Part shown: positions 46,117-58,303 of the stretch, piece by piece | Position numbering within the stretch: position 1 is the stretch's first letter | Layout of the letters: the number at the start of each line of letters is the position of its first letter | Assembly (NCBI GenBank): GCA_020310875.1 | Contig: CM035415.1 | Location: 195,461,932 to 195,525,931, forward strand | Reading direction: 5' to 3' | DNA: 64,000 nt | Source: Ceratopteris richardii | Lineage: Eukaryota; Streptophyta; Polypodiopsida; Polypodiales; Pteridaceae | Notes under the pieces: generated by a model | What the model was told of the DNA's origin: nothing | Seen by the model: only the letters and a program-made list of their open reading frames with translations | The model's database searches: none | Program-made: the position numbers and the translations under genes

Positions 46117-47895
46117 TGTTGGAGTTAGACGTCTGCAGAAGCATGCGAACAACACAAGGAAGAAGAAGAAGCTTGGATCACAACACACAATACTGAATGT
46201 ATTACTAGAGAATGTACAAATATAAGTAGCCCATTAGGGCAATAGGCGTATATACAAGCCAGGGGGAAAAAACCTCCTAAGGAGGGAAAAAAGTGCCCTG
46301 ACGGTCCTAAAGTGTTCACACACATCACTACCTAAATATATCAACAAATACCCCCTGCGAGTGATGCGATGAACAAGTCAAGATATACATGAGCTACCAA
46401 GCATGAAGCAAAAGCCACTAGTGGACACATGAGTGACATAGCAACCAGCCTAGTCTGAGTCAAAAAAAGCTTGCAAATCTGGTGGTAGTGATCCCCCCTT
46501 GGGATAAAACAACCCAAGTAGCCGAGTACCACTCAAGTAGCGAAAGATGTGCTTAACTGCCTGCCAATGCTTCACACCTAGGAAATGCATAAACCTACTC
46601 ATCTGTGAGACAACAAACTGAATATCTGGCCGAGTAATGCATAAGTAAATCAGGCATCCAACAGCCTGCTGATAGAGGATAGCATCAAATGCATCTCCAG
46701 CATCATGAAGACTCAATCGTAAACCTCTCTCCATAGGAGTGGCAATAGGCTTACAGTCTTCAAGGCCAAAACATTGCAATAATGTGTCAATATATTTCGT
46801 TTGACACAAAGCCATTCCACCATCAACTTGCATAAATTGAATGCCAAAATAGTGATGCAAATGCCCCAAATCATACATCTCAAATGAGGCATGCAAATCA
46901 GCCTTAAAATCAGCAATATGCTTCTCAATAGGACCAGCGAGCAACATGTCATCAACATAGACCACAATGATCAGAAGCACATCATTAGAACGCTTAACAT
47001 ATAAGGTGCTTTCAGTTGTACTATTCTCAAAGCCATGTGCAATCAGATAGGCATGTATCTTCTCATACCAAGCACAAGGTGCTTGCTTTAAACCATATAA
47101 TTCCTTCCTTAACCTGCACACCTGGTTTTCATGCCCTTTTTGCACAAAGACACGGGGCTGAAAAACATACACTTCTTCATGCAAGTCACCATTCAGAAAT
47201 GTAGTTTTAATGTCCAACTAATGTACATTCCAACCATGATGGGCTGCAAGTGCATAGATGCTCCGAACAGTAGTCATACGGCATGTAGGTGCAAAGGTCT
47301 CATCAAAATCAATGCCTCTTTCCTATGCATAACCCTTTGCAACAAGCCTAGCCTTATACCTATCAATTGTTCCATCAGGCTTACGCTTCAGCTTGTAAAC
47401 CCACTTAGTGCCAATGGCCTTCTTTCCAGAAGGCAAGTCACATAAAGGCCAAGCACCGTTCTTCATTATAGCATCATATTCTGATTGTATAACAGCCATC
47501 CAATTTTCAGAATTTTGTGCTTCGTCAAATGAAACAGGCTCATTCTCATCACAGAGACTAGATGCAACCATATCATAGCAATCTGATGCAAAAGAGGCAC
47601 CATGAGAGCTTGATCGAGTATGATATGACAGAGGTGCATCTAATTTGCTATCACCCAAAGTTTGCACCAGCCATTTTGGCATAGTTTTTGCCTCCTCAAT
47701 GTCAGCTCTCTCATCAACAAGTGCATCATGTAAATCTGCATCAGAAATGGGATGATCTACGTCATCACATGAAACCTGCAAAGGTTGAGAAGTTGCTTCA
47801 TTAGGACCAACACTAGACTATCCATCTGTAAAGAGAGGCAGCAAAGTATCATACATGTCTTTGGAGCTAACACATGTCTCCTTAGTACATGAAGT
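46117..47895 (-). mobile_element. Truncated copia element J inside G
   Basis: A 230-bp 3' LTR (46117-46346) is followed by half of RNase H, RT and the integrase-RT linker on the minus strand; the 5' part of the element is missing. RT is open for 255 codons (47217-46450) with DIKTTFLNGDLHEEVYVFQP and VVYVDDMLLAGP. Upstream lies WVYKLKRKPDGTIDRYKARL (47781-47323). Close to the LTR, a deletion joins GATGAACAAG to TCAAGATATAC and removes the RNase H tail. Confidence 0.88.
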
Positions 47896-48960
47896 CCAAA
47901 GAACCCCAAAAATATGCCAAAAATCACACCTATCAATGTTATTGGGTTAGTGGTAGACTCCATGAGAAGTGTGACTTGCACAACCCCAGTGCAAGTCATC
48001 ACGAGAGCTCAGGCACTTAAGCAAAACCAAGACTTAGGCCAGCAATGGAGCTCCGAGGTTAGTGATACCGAGAGTCAAAATAAGAAGAGGACAAGAGCTT
48101 AGGGAGAAAGTCGTGAACGAATGAAAAGGCAATGGGTGAAGAAGATGAGTGAACTTGAGGAAAGTATGAGAGAGACCAAAGCCAAAATAATAGAAATCAC
48201 ATCTCAAATGCACTCTCACACCACCTCCACCACCATCCCCATCACCTTCCATCCCCAAACCTTCTAATCCACCACACGTAACCCACCCACCACCCAAAGT
48301 AGGATCAGTCCTAGTCGATCCCACTCTAGAAGACCTAGACATGATGCTTAAAGCATATCAGGCTAGACCACAAGAAGGGCAAAACGTAACGGATCATGAA
48401 AAGTGCTACCCTAGGGCTGACCTAGAGGTCGAATGAACCAAACTTTGTGCTAAGATGGTGGAAGTGGCTCAAACCATGTTTGAAGCCAGTCGCCTCTTTA
48501 ACTACTCTAGTCCAGCCAGGACTCGACTGCATTTTAAAATGAAGGCAAGAATAGGAAGAAGAGAGAAGTTACATTAGAGGAGGAAGAATCTTTGTTTGAG
48601 GTCCCTGAAAATGTCAAGAAATATGAAATATAAGATAGGAGAGTCATGGTAAGAATGCCTAAACGTGAAGCAGTCATAGGAGAGGCGTATGATAACAAAG
48701 AATCCACAAAAAAAATCATAGTGACCATAGAGGAAGGTGAAGAGCGATGCATATACATAGGACACGACCCTAGTGAAGATTAGGAGCAAGAGTTGATGGC
48801 CTTGCTATGAGAATACAAAGATGTGTTCACATGGAGTTACAAGGACTTGAAAGGAGTGGACCCTAACATATGCTCACATACGATTCCCATGACCTCAAAT
48901 GCCAAAACCTCTAAGCAGAAGCCATACACCTATAATGACAACTATGCTGCCAAGATCAAA
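47896..48960 (+). pseudogene. gag end and protease linker of element G
   Basis: 47914-48102 encodes TTPVQVITRAQALKQNQDL, the VxTRAQ type of linker found before protease in plant gypsy elements. An acidic/basic stretch follows (MKRQWVKKMSELEESMRET, 48121 on). Between 48540 and 48960, broken frames encode EEEESLFEVPENVKKYEI and EYKDVFTWSYKDLKGVDPNI, the start of RT. No zinc knuckle or protease active site is visible, so the gag core was probably lost with the J insertion. Confidence 0.65.
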
Positions 48961-50130
48961 TAAGAGATAGATCACTTGGTTGAAATCGAGCACACTGAAT
49001 GGGTGTCCCCCATTGTAGTGGTGCCCAAGAAGAATGGCAAGTTACGTGTATGCATTAACTTGAAGAAGGTTAAAGCAACCACCATTTGGGATAGCTATCC
49101 GCTTCCTATCATTGAGCTTCTTTTAGAAAGAGTAGAAGACAAGGAAGTATACAACTTCCTTGATGGATTCTCTGGCTACAATCAAGTGGCCATAGCCCAG
49201 GAAGATCAGCATAAGACAACATTTGCCATAGAGTGGGGTATATTTGCCTTTTGGGTGATGCCATTTGGGGTTACCAATGCACCAGCTACCTTTCAGAGGT
49301 TGATGTGCCACATGTTTAAAGAATTCTTGAAGGAAAATTTGGAAGTCTATGTTGATGATCTTTGTGATCATTCTAACATAAGACAAACACATATCCTAGA
49401 GTTGAGAGCTATCTTTGACAAATGTAGAGAATACCAAGTCTGCTTGAACCTAGAAAAGTGTGTTTTTTATGGTTAGGAAAGGCAAGATTCTAGGACACAT
49501 CGTGTCAAAGAATGGCATATCCACGGACGAGGAGAAAGTGAGAGCTATTGCAGAGCTACCTAAGCCAAAGAATGTCAAGGAGATACAGGCCTTCATGGGG
49601 CATTGTGGCTACTATCGCTGATTCATTCATATGTATGCGATCATTGCAAAGCCTCTGTACTCCCTTTTGACTAACTTTGAGTGACTGAAGAATGTGAGGA
49701 TTCTTGTAACGAGCTCAATAGAAGATTGTGTTCTGCACCAATCTTGACTACACTCGATTGGAACAAGACATTCCATGTCCATGTGGATGCATCCAATTAT
49801 GCCATTTGATGCGTACTTACACAAACTACTAGTGAAGGTAATATGGATCTCCCATTAGCCTATGCTAGTAGACAATTGAATGCGGCTGAGCGAAACTATA
49901 CCATGACCGAAAGAGAAGGATTAGGCCTGGTATATGCTGTAAAAAAGTTTAGACAATATTTTCTTGCAAATAAGTTTAAATATTTTTACTGATCATCAAG
50001 CTCTACTGTACTTGGTAAACAAGCCATGCAATATAGGTAGATTAGTAAGATGGTTCCTCTTACTAATGGAATATGACTTTGAGGTAGTGGTGAGGAAAGG
50101 TAAGACTCACTTGAGAGCAGATCATCTCTC
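48961..50130 (+). pseudogene. RT and RNase H of element G
   Basis: RT is open from 48976 to 49476 with EHTEWVSPIVVVPKKNGKLR, LDGFSGYNQVAI, VMPFGVTNAPATFQ and the catalytic YVDD (49350). A frameshift follows at about 49475. RNase H lies at about 49780-50130, with LNAAERNYTMTEREGLGLVY and FTDHQALLYLVNKP. A stop (TGA) interrupts the early RNase H near 49808. Confidence 0.85.
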
Positions 50131-51143
50131 GAAGCTCACATCAAGAGAGGCCCCACAAGGAGTATCAGATGATCTCCCTGATGCTTACTTGTTTAATTTG
50201 GAAGTTGTACCACAGTGGGCCAAGACATTAGTCCCAGTATTGACATATGGGCCTAAACATCCAATAATAAACACTCAAGATAAGGAGGTAGTAAAGGCCC
50301 AAAAATACCATATCATGGCAGGGAGTATGTACAAACATACAGATCAAGGAATATTAGCTTATTGTGTGGAAGAGGATGAGTAGCCGAAGTGGTTGCAATT
50401 AGCACACATGGGTGCATTAGAACAACACTACTCGAGGCAAAGAACTTTACACATACTAAGGAGACTCGAAGTGCACTGACTAACTATGGAAGCAGATGTG
50501 CATAGGATGTGCAAGGAATGCCCAATCTGTAGCACTAGACCTCCAGTGGAACATGCCACTCTTTATCAAGTGTCTTTAGCGCGAGGTTGGAGTGAACCAC
50601 TAATAGCCTTCTTGAGGACAAAAACCTTCCCCCATGATATGACATTGGCTAGACAAAGGAGCTTAGAACAGGAGGCACTAGACTACTCACTCATTGGAGA
50701 TAATTTATACAAACGTGGTAAAGATGGGTATCTTAGACTATTTGTCCATGAGAGTGGATATATTAAGATCTTTGGACGAGACCATGTGATTAAGGCAATT
50801 CTATTTGTAGGTCTTTGGTGGCAAACCCTTCACATGGATGCCCATACCTATGTGAAGCGGTGTGATGTTTGTCAGTGAAATCAGTATCCTATACGTAAAG
50901 ATGAGATGCCATTGAAACCTATGATGGGTGGACATGCATTCTCTAAGTGGGGGATAGACTTTGTCAGTCCTATTAATCCCCCAGCTAAGGGTTCACATGT
51001 TGAATATATCATTGTGGCCACAAACTATCTAACCAAATGGGTAGAAGTAAAAGCTACAACAAAGAATGATGCTCAAACGACCGCCAAGTTCTTATTTGAG
51101 AACGTGTCCACTAGATATGAGCTACCAATAGAGCTACATTAAT
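50131..51143 (+). pseudogene. Integrase region of element G with two tandem zinc-finger modules
   Basis: The first module has a linker (WAKTLVPVLTYGPKHPI ... SMYKHTDQGILAYCVEEDE) and an HHCC finger LAHMGALEQHYSRQRTLHIL ... CKECPIC (50400-50535). The second repeats the plan: WSEPLIAFLRTKTFPHDM ... NLYKRGKDGYLRLFVHESGY, then LWWQTLHMDAHTYVKRCDVC (to 50875). The reading frame 50486-50878 is open across the join, so this is not an assembly of separate fragments. In G the first histidine pair of the second module is deleted; element H keeps part of it. The catalytic core starts KWGIDFVSPINPPAKGSH (first Asp) and stops at ELPIELH (51141), before the second Asp. Stops lie at 50381, 50480 and 50876. 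Confidence 0.8.
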
Positions 51144-51750
51144 CTAATTGCATTTTATCTTATATGTCTAACGAAGCATCATCTAGTAGTACTTCTTTAC
51201 CTTCATCTTTGTTTGAATTACTTTTTCCTAGTCCATTAGAAGTTAATGTTACACAAAATACAAAAATTGAAGAATTAGTTAAGGATATTATTGTAGAGGA
51301 AACTTTGTATTCATTAGAGTATGATCATAGATTGTCTAGAGTATTACCGTTAATTTCCATTGTTTTACCTAGCCTTGAAAATAGTGAAATTCTATTCCCT
51401 CTTCTATAAATAGGAATACTGATAATTCTCAAATAGATTTAAACAAAATAGAAATTATTAAAGATAACGTAACTAGTGAAGAGTTGATCCTTCCATCTTA
51501 ATAGACGCGGTTAATAGGTATAGAAACGCTCTGCCTTATGGTCCTTAGTAAAAATACGTGTTCTACCATAGTCACCCCGTGTGCGCCGTTAGCGAGACGG
51601 TTGACTTGATCCACTAGCCATCATAACTCGCTCCCACAGCGCATCATCCACAAGTGCTTAGCATACAATGTACCCATTGAATGCGCGTTAACCTGATCAT
51701 AACTACAAATGTTTAAAAGACACAAAACTGCCACACATCAATCCAAGCGC
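51144..51750 (+). other. Unassigned insert between integrase and extra region of G
   Basis: An AT-rich part (51144-51500) carries an 81-codon ORF (51164-51409, MSNEASSSSTSLPSSLFELL) without a known motif. A GC-richer part follows (51505-51700; CACCCCGTGTGCGCCGTTAG). The integrase stops abruptly at its left side, so this replaced the rest of the catalytic core. Confidence 0.4.
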
Positions 51751-54700
51751 ATGAGGGGCTCAATTCCTTATGTCCAAACACTCAAAGTTCTGATGACTCC
51801 GGAAGTCGCACCACGAGGGGATGCCACCATGCCTCCCTTTACTATTTGAATACCCATATCTGGATATGAAGGCACATCACAAGCTGCCCCATCAACTCCT
51901 CCCATCCCACCGGAATTCGAATTCGCTACCACTGGAGATGTTGAAGGGATGAGCACCTTCAACTTCGAATCATTCTTGCAGAATACACAACTCTTTGATG
52001 TAGAATTCTTTTTCAGACACAGAAGAATAGGGCACCTCTTCCCAAAGATGGAGGAAATCCACAGAAGGCCACCATGTACATTGGGATGATGCTCAACAAA
52101 GAACTTTATCTCAACAACTAGAACACCCAGAGGGAGAAGAAGAGGACAAAGAAGAAGGAGCAGAAGAAGAAGAAACCATTGGAGCCCAGCATATACAACG
52201 GTACTCCGGAGGCTGTATCAGATCATGGAGCGAGTGCGGGCACAACAATTGCTCAAAGAACAGAACAATAGAATGCTCATGGCTCAGCTCTTGGAAGAAG
52301 CTGGAGTTGACTCTGAGTACAGTGAAGGTCTCCTATTGATGGCAGAAACATATGGGATAGTGGAAGTAGTCCGATCAGCAATACAAAAGCCTCCCATTCA
52401 ATATGATCCAAGATGGTTCCAAACACAACCACAATCTGACAAAAACATTCAGATTCCCATCACCATTGTGGAAGAACCCACCATGATATCTGAACCAATC
52501 GAGATAACCTCCCCAGTAGCAAGAACGCCTGGCCAAGAACACACACTCACCCATGAAGAATCCACTAAACCACTACCACCAACCCCCCCACAATCACCTC
52601 CTCAAACACAAGCAGAAAATATCACCACAACTACCCAACCCACACCGCAAACCTTCATCTTCCGTAGTCCTACTTCTAGTTCAACTTTGTTCTCCTCCTT
52701 TGACAACCGTGTATATCATGCCACCACCATCACAAATCAATCCCTCATGGAGCTTGCCATAAGACAACCCGCCTCCACAACCTTTGTCATAGGCCATCCA
52801 GACACTCAATCCACCTTTCTTAGATTCCATGTCACCATGCCTCCTTTCATGGCCTTTCCACCTCCATGCTCTCACTTCCCACCCCCCATCCCACCAGTCC
52901 TTCAACCGGCCCATGACTTCCTTTCTAGTAAGTGGCAAGCCACTGCTCGACCCTTCTCATTGATCCCATTCCCAACATCCACACTACACTTATTCACCGT
53001 GATCACACACACACCACCTACCATTCCGATATACATGGTAGACACCACAGTCACATCCACTCCTGACAGTATGGATATTTTGCCACCCACGACACCTCCC
53101 CCTCCCCCCACACTTCCACCATCCTCCATCCCTCCTCCACCAATCTCACTTGCACACACATCTCCAATAGAAATGACATTCACACTGCCCATTCCGTAAT
53201 TCCCTCCCCTTGCATCCTCCACTGTACAAACTAGACCTTCGTCTATAAGTAATGCATTTGACACCATGTTCGTGTGCATGTCACAATTAAGGACATGATA
53301 TAATCAGCTATAGGAACATAAGCAACTACTACAAGAGCACTCTGAAGCACTACAGCATCATCTTGCTACACTAGAAGAGGATAACGCCAATCTCCAAACA
53401 CAATTTTACACCTTAGAGGAGGCCCATGGCATGTTGGCAACACAATTATAGAATGTAGATCAAGAAGCAACCCAAGGGGTGGAAATCCATTTATGAACAC
53501 AGAGGGAATGCAATGCAAAACTCCAACGCAATATGATGCTATTAAAATGACACCTTGTAGCGGCTCAAGAGGGAAATCAACATCTGCAACTCCAAAACCA
53601 AGAGAATTTAGAGGCAGCCATTGCGAACACACTCGGGCACCCATCATTCTAGCAAAGTTTCAAGCCGTGACCCCGAAAAACATCAAAATTATCCTTGAAG
53701 ACTATGCTACTCTACTCAATGCACATGACTAGTTGTCAGAAGAACTGGATCAATTGAAGCAACAACAAGCCACAACCTCAACCTCATTGTTTATCACTGA
53801 CTCATAAGCCCTATAGGACCTACAAAAAGAAGTCATAGAATTGCAAGCATGACTACTACACTATGAAAGGCCACCTCTGCCACCTGAGGCTCCCACAGAT
53901 GAAGAAACCATAGCCATTCCTGTGGAGCAAACATTTGAAGAAGACTATCAGCCACAACCCATTCCAAGCGGACAACAAACAGCTGAAGGCCAAGGCACAT
54001 TTGAAGCGCCAAGACCCCCGTGGTTAAAACAGGTAAAAGAAATTGTGCGTTCTCATTAAGACCGCAATGTGATGCAAAATCAAGCAATGCACGTCATCGA
54101 AGAAGCAAGATTACAATCCAATTATTTCAAGAACTTGGCACCTGAACTCCAATATCAGCCTTACTATGTCATTTTTGGCTCATTACAATGCGGAAATACA
54201 GAGAGTCACAGGGAAGATCCCCTCCTTTGCCACCCAGTTTCAACCCGAGGACCTCCCCCCAGATGCACAGAAGGGCAAGATCTATCAACCAATATGGCGG
54301 TAGAAGATTTTGGAAACATACCCTAAAATGTTGCATTCCTGGAACCACACACCTCTACATCTAATTTACAATCCATGCTATGGTCCAGTTCCATGGTGCA
54401 GATCATGGAAGGCATTCAACATTAAAGTGCAAAACAATGCATAGTGCAAGGAATGGCTCAACTATCCCTACATAGCGCCACCAGAGGGACCACCATCAAT
54501 AGCTTACATGATGTCAACAATACGACAGTGGATGCCTTGGCTGAAATCGATGTCAGATGTTGCGGCACAAATGATTTATCCTGGATATGATGCAAGTGGT
54601 CCTTAAGACCTTCTGTAACACACAAGCACCCCAAGTGGCTCTACCAGGCTTCACCAATGGCAACTATGACCTAGTCTATGACATGAGCACCACCCCAAGA

Positions 54701-55046
54701 ATTCGAGTCACCTATGCTTTGCATGCACGAAGCAAGTACCTCCCAGCATGTTATAAATAGACTTTTGAAGACATGTTCAAAACAAGATTCTGGGAATATC
54801 ACTCGGAGGTGTTCGTACCTAAGCCCACACACTTGCTCCACCTATTCACATGCAAACAAACCATGTACTCAGAGTACTACACTACACCGCAACCAAATAT
54901 CCCAACTGCCATCAACTGGGATGCATTGCAAGCTAATTTGGCACGAGGGTTACGGCTAGGCAAACACGAGTTGGCCACTAATGTCCTCCAGTACTATATC
55001 GACCACCCTACTGAGCAGAGGTCTATTAGAGGCAACATATGCTAGA
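51751..55046 (+). pseudogene. Extra region after pol in element G: Pro-rich, coiled coil, conserved C-terminus
   Basis: A start at 51751 (MRGSIPYVQTLKVLMTPEVA) opens the region. The largest frame is 52225-53199 (324 codons), which begins MERVRAQQLLKEQNNRMLMA and continues into a Pro/Ser/Thr-rich tract. A coiled coil lies at about 53290-53760 (LLQEHSEALQHHLATLEEDN). Further pieces encode an acidic segment (about 53870-54050) and a C-terminal part with FEDMFKTRFWEYHSE, PKPTHLLHLFTC and INWDALQANLARGLRLGKHE (54760-55000). The order matches element H at 23.6-26.1 kb. Unknown function. It holds the envelope-like position, yet no membrane segment is visible. Confidence 0.6.
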
Positions 55047-55056
55047 GAGGGGGGAG

Positions 55057-55656
55057 TGTTGGCTTACAAGTGGTAAGAAGAGCACACAAGCACAAAGGAG
55101 TAGTCATGCACAATCTGGCAACAAGGCCTAATCATCTTTTCCATAAACTATTTCCAACTCAAGTGATTTTCATCACTACACAAACATTGTAAATCTTGTT
55201 TTTGGTAGAATAGAATCCATTTTGTGCAAGCGGAGGAGTCCTCAACCTTGAGGAGTACTGGAATTAGCTACATACCAATTTTCATAATTTTTAGATTCCA
55301 TTTGAGCCCTCAAATAAGCTCTAGAACCTAATTTTTAACTAGGCTAGACACTAGGTCTGGACAGGGCCAAAGCTAATAAAAAAACTATAAATAGAGCTAG
55401 AAAGCTCATTTTTGGAGGTAGATTGTTAGTGATTAGATCTTGTGTAAGACACTTTTTGACTAATGCAAAAAACTCCATTGTTCCTCTCCTTGTTCTTGCC
55501 TTGTGTGCATGTGTGTGCATGTTTGTGTGCTTCTCACTCACACACTTGTGCCATCACTTGCTCATAGTCTTCATACTAGTCCTCATGTCTCCACGGATTG
55601 ACAATTATGAGGTGGATCTCCTCACGTTTGGTATTGGCCATTGTGCTAGAGTGACA
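55057..55656 (+). repeat. 3' LTR of element G
   Basis: It begins TGTTGGCTTACAAGTGG and ends GCTAGAGTGACA, followed by the target duplication TCCAC. The core promoter candidate TATAAATAGAGCTAG is at about 55387. Confidence 0.92.
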
Positions 55657-55742
55657 TCCACCCTTACTCTTAATGATTTAGAAGCATTGCTTTCAATCTC
55701 TACAATGAAGCACTGCTAGAGTGACATCCACCCTTACTCTTA
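55645..55742 (+). repeat. Short tandem duplication at the right border of G
   Basis: The 30-base sequence starting GCTAGAGTGACATCCACCCT occurs at 55645 and again about 66 bases later (55710), so the last LTR bases, the target duplication and the flank were copied together after insertion. Confidence 0.8.
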
Positions 55743-57129
55743 ATGAAGTACACTTGGAAAGTCTATGCTATTAAGCTTATGGATGTATCTTAGGAGGGAA
55801 AAACATGGACCCTAGAAACAACCGATCTTCAATCATAACCTCCAAGCCCCCTCATCCTAAAACAAATAAATCTCTCCTCTCTTCTCAATGATGTAGCCTT
55901 CCCCTAGTTCCTAAATGCAAGACTTTAAAATGAAGAAGCATTGCAACAACATTCCCTATTGTAACCCTTCCTTGGCTCCTTTGTTTCGTAGACCATCATT
56001 CCTTGTATTGCTATTAAGGACTCCAATAACACAAAAGAATTCTCACTCTCATGCCCACTCCCTACATTTTTTTTGTCCATGGAATTCCACCTTAGAGAGT
56101 GCTAAAAGAAACATGCAAAAATGAACACACCATGCATTTGAAACTATCTAGGATGGATAGAATAACCCCTTTTACTCCTTTAGGGAGCAAGTGGAAATGC
56201 ATGAAAATTTCTAGAGCCAGAAATCCATTGATTTTCGTAGAACAACCCCAAATTAAGCTATTTACACATGATTAGAGAGGAAAACCAACAAGGTTAACTA
56301 AATTAACATAATTAATTAAAAATATGTGGAAAAGAACTCCTACTCTTGAAGAATCACCACACATGGTACACTAATCACCCAAAAGCGGATCCTTGTTGCA
56401 CCAAAAATGGCTCATTTCAACAAGTTGTGTCTAATCTTGCAAACCATCATTATTTACAAGAGCATAATGAAATGGAAACATGCCAAATTCTATAAAAACA
56501 ATCATGAATCAAACACTTTTCCACATCAAACCATCACATAAGCAACAAGAGAATGTTTCGTCAATAGTGCCAAAATGTAGCATCACACACACTTACATTA
56601 TCAAATCAGTGAGATATCTCGTAAGACCCAAATGTGAGTGGAACCTGTGCATATGTAATGGAGCTTCAATGTCAAGCATAGCACAAATCCACATGAAAGA
56701 TTAAAAGAAAGTGCTCAACAAGAAAGCACATTCAACATCAATCACACACTTAGAAATGCAAGCCACACTTGAAGAAGGTCACAAGCTTAGATAAACAAGG
56801 AATAAGAAACAAATCCATGAGACTCAAAAGACACAAGCATGTACTCTTCAAAAGAGAAGCATCTTCTTATGAGCCAAAATGGACCTCCTCTACAATGACT
56901 AGTGACCTCCTTGTATACACTTTGGCCACTTTTCCCTTGTATGTGGGATTACTATGCTAAATGGATATTGATTCTACTAAAGAGCAAAAGGTCTAGCACG
57001 CTCATACCACTATACATGTGTGCTTATGAGTAGAAAAAAGATCAATCTAAACTATTCTAAATCGGAAAAGGGCAACAAGATTTACAAATGATGAAGAAGA
57101 GTCAATTTGTGTTGTGATTCTAACACCTA
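55743..57129. other. Unassigned AT-rich sequence right of G
   Basis: No long ORF, LTR or RNA gene is recognised. Short ORFs at 55915-56124, 56480-56704 and 56769-56960 carry no known motif. The integrase remnant downstream suggests this is old retroelement DNA. Confidence 0.35.
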
Positions 57130-57310
57130 CTAATGATAAATAGCTACCCATCTTTCTTAGACACATATGCTTGCAACATGTCCGCTAGTATGCAATTGAC
57201 CCTATCAATTTGACCATCTATTTGTGGATGCTCACCACCACTCATATTTAATGACACTTTAAGATTTTTGAAAGACATCCTTCCAAAAGTGACCTATAAA
57301 GAAGAGATTT
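57130..57310 (-). pseudogene. Gypsy integrase remnant
   Basis: The minus strand encodes LNMSGGEHPQIDGQIDRVNC followed by ILADMLQAYVSKKDG. This matches the conserved end of the gypsy integrase core (HPQTDGQTERVN), with the catalytic Glu replaced by Asp or a misread. The frame is otherwise broken and no LTR is seen. Confidence 0.65.
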
Positions 57311-58303
57311 TTGTGTGAGCCTATGGATGTCACTAATCCGTGCAATCTAAAGACATGCTATACAAAAATTCAACAACTTGTAGAGCTTTATAAAATGAAC
57401 CATCTTACTCAATCCATATGCCATTGCTAGGAAAACATTCTTCTTTCTTAGAGTATGTGGTAAAATAAATATAATACCCATAGATATATTATCCCATTCT
57501 ACTCAAGAATAAGTACTAATGGATTCTAGAGAACCATAGGAATTTCTCCAGTTGCTTCTTCTTGAGGACATGTGGTTTCTCATAGACCTCATGTTGCTGA
57601 TGGTTCTAATAGATGTGAAGTGCATTGAGATCTACGAAAGACATCTCTTTGTATAGCCTTCTCTTCATTCTTCTCTAATTTTCCCCTTCCACCAAACTAT
57701 TCCTGGAGCTCTTTATTCTTTTGATGAAAATTATCAAATAGATTCTTATTTAATTTATTTGAAAATATAATTATTGTTGGTCATTTCTTCTTAAATTCAG
57801 ATTGAGAAAATTGCTTGTTCTTTTTGTGCAAATTTCATACTGATTTTGTCACTTCCTCAAGGTTCAAGAATTAGCAACACTACTGATTAAGTGGCATGCC
57901 TTTGATCCTTTGTGCCTAAAGTGACTTCCAAGACTTGTCTATATGACTCTAAAGTGAAGAGCCCCAAAGTTCAAGTGGCTAGGAAAAAATTACAATATTT
58001 GAAAAATTTTGGAAAACATATTGAAAATTTTACAATATCCGAGTAATCATAGACTTCACAAAGATCCTATGATTCTCCTTAGAAAAACGCAAAAATAAAT
58101 TTTCTTTAATTTCCAAAACTTTCACTTAGAACCACTTTGAAAGCTAAGCATCTTTTTTATTCCTTGTACTTCGGCCAAGTTTTCCCCTTCACATGCTTTC
58201 AAACAAACCCCTTTCCTTATCATTTCACTATCAAATAGTTTCTCTACCCATAAAGATCACACAAATATGTTCACTCACAAAAGATTTTTATCTTAATCAA
58301 AGG
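57311..58303. other. Unassigned AT-rich sequence
   Basis: It is probably the rest of the decayed gypsy copy whose integrase is at 57.1-57.3 kb, but I find no RT or gag motif. It is cut at 58304 by the LTR of element L. Confidence 0.35.

Larger units (their letters stand above)
45118..55656 (+). mobile_element. Ty3/gypsy element G (10.5 kb with a nested copia)
   Basis: The left flank TCCAC (45113-45117) and right flank TCCAC (55657-55661) are identical 5-bp target duplications. The 5' LTR (609 bp), PBS, leader, protease/RT/RNase H/integrase, extra region, polypurine tract (AGAGAGGGGGGAG, 55044-55056) and 3' LTR (600 bp) follow in order. Copia J (46117-47895) lies inside, between leader and pol; most of gag is missing there. 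Coding is decayed. Confidence 0.9.

Noticed and set aside
51164..51409. Organelle-derived gene fragment
   Set aside because: The AT-rich composition suggested it, but the 81-codon product matches no plastid or mitochondrial protein that I know.
52681..53279. Gly-rich minus-strand ORFs opposite the Pro-rich tract of G
   Set aside because: They are the complement of Pro/Ser/Thr codons. The plus-strand frame is the one shared with H.
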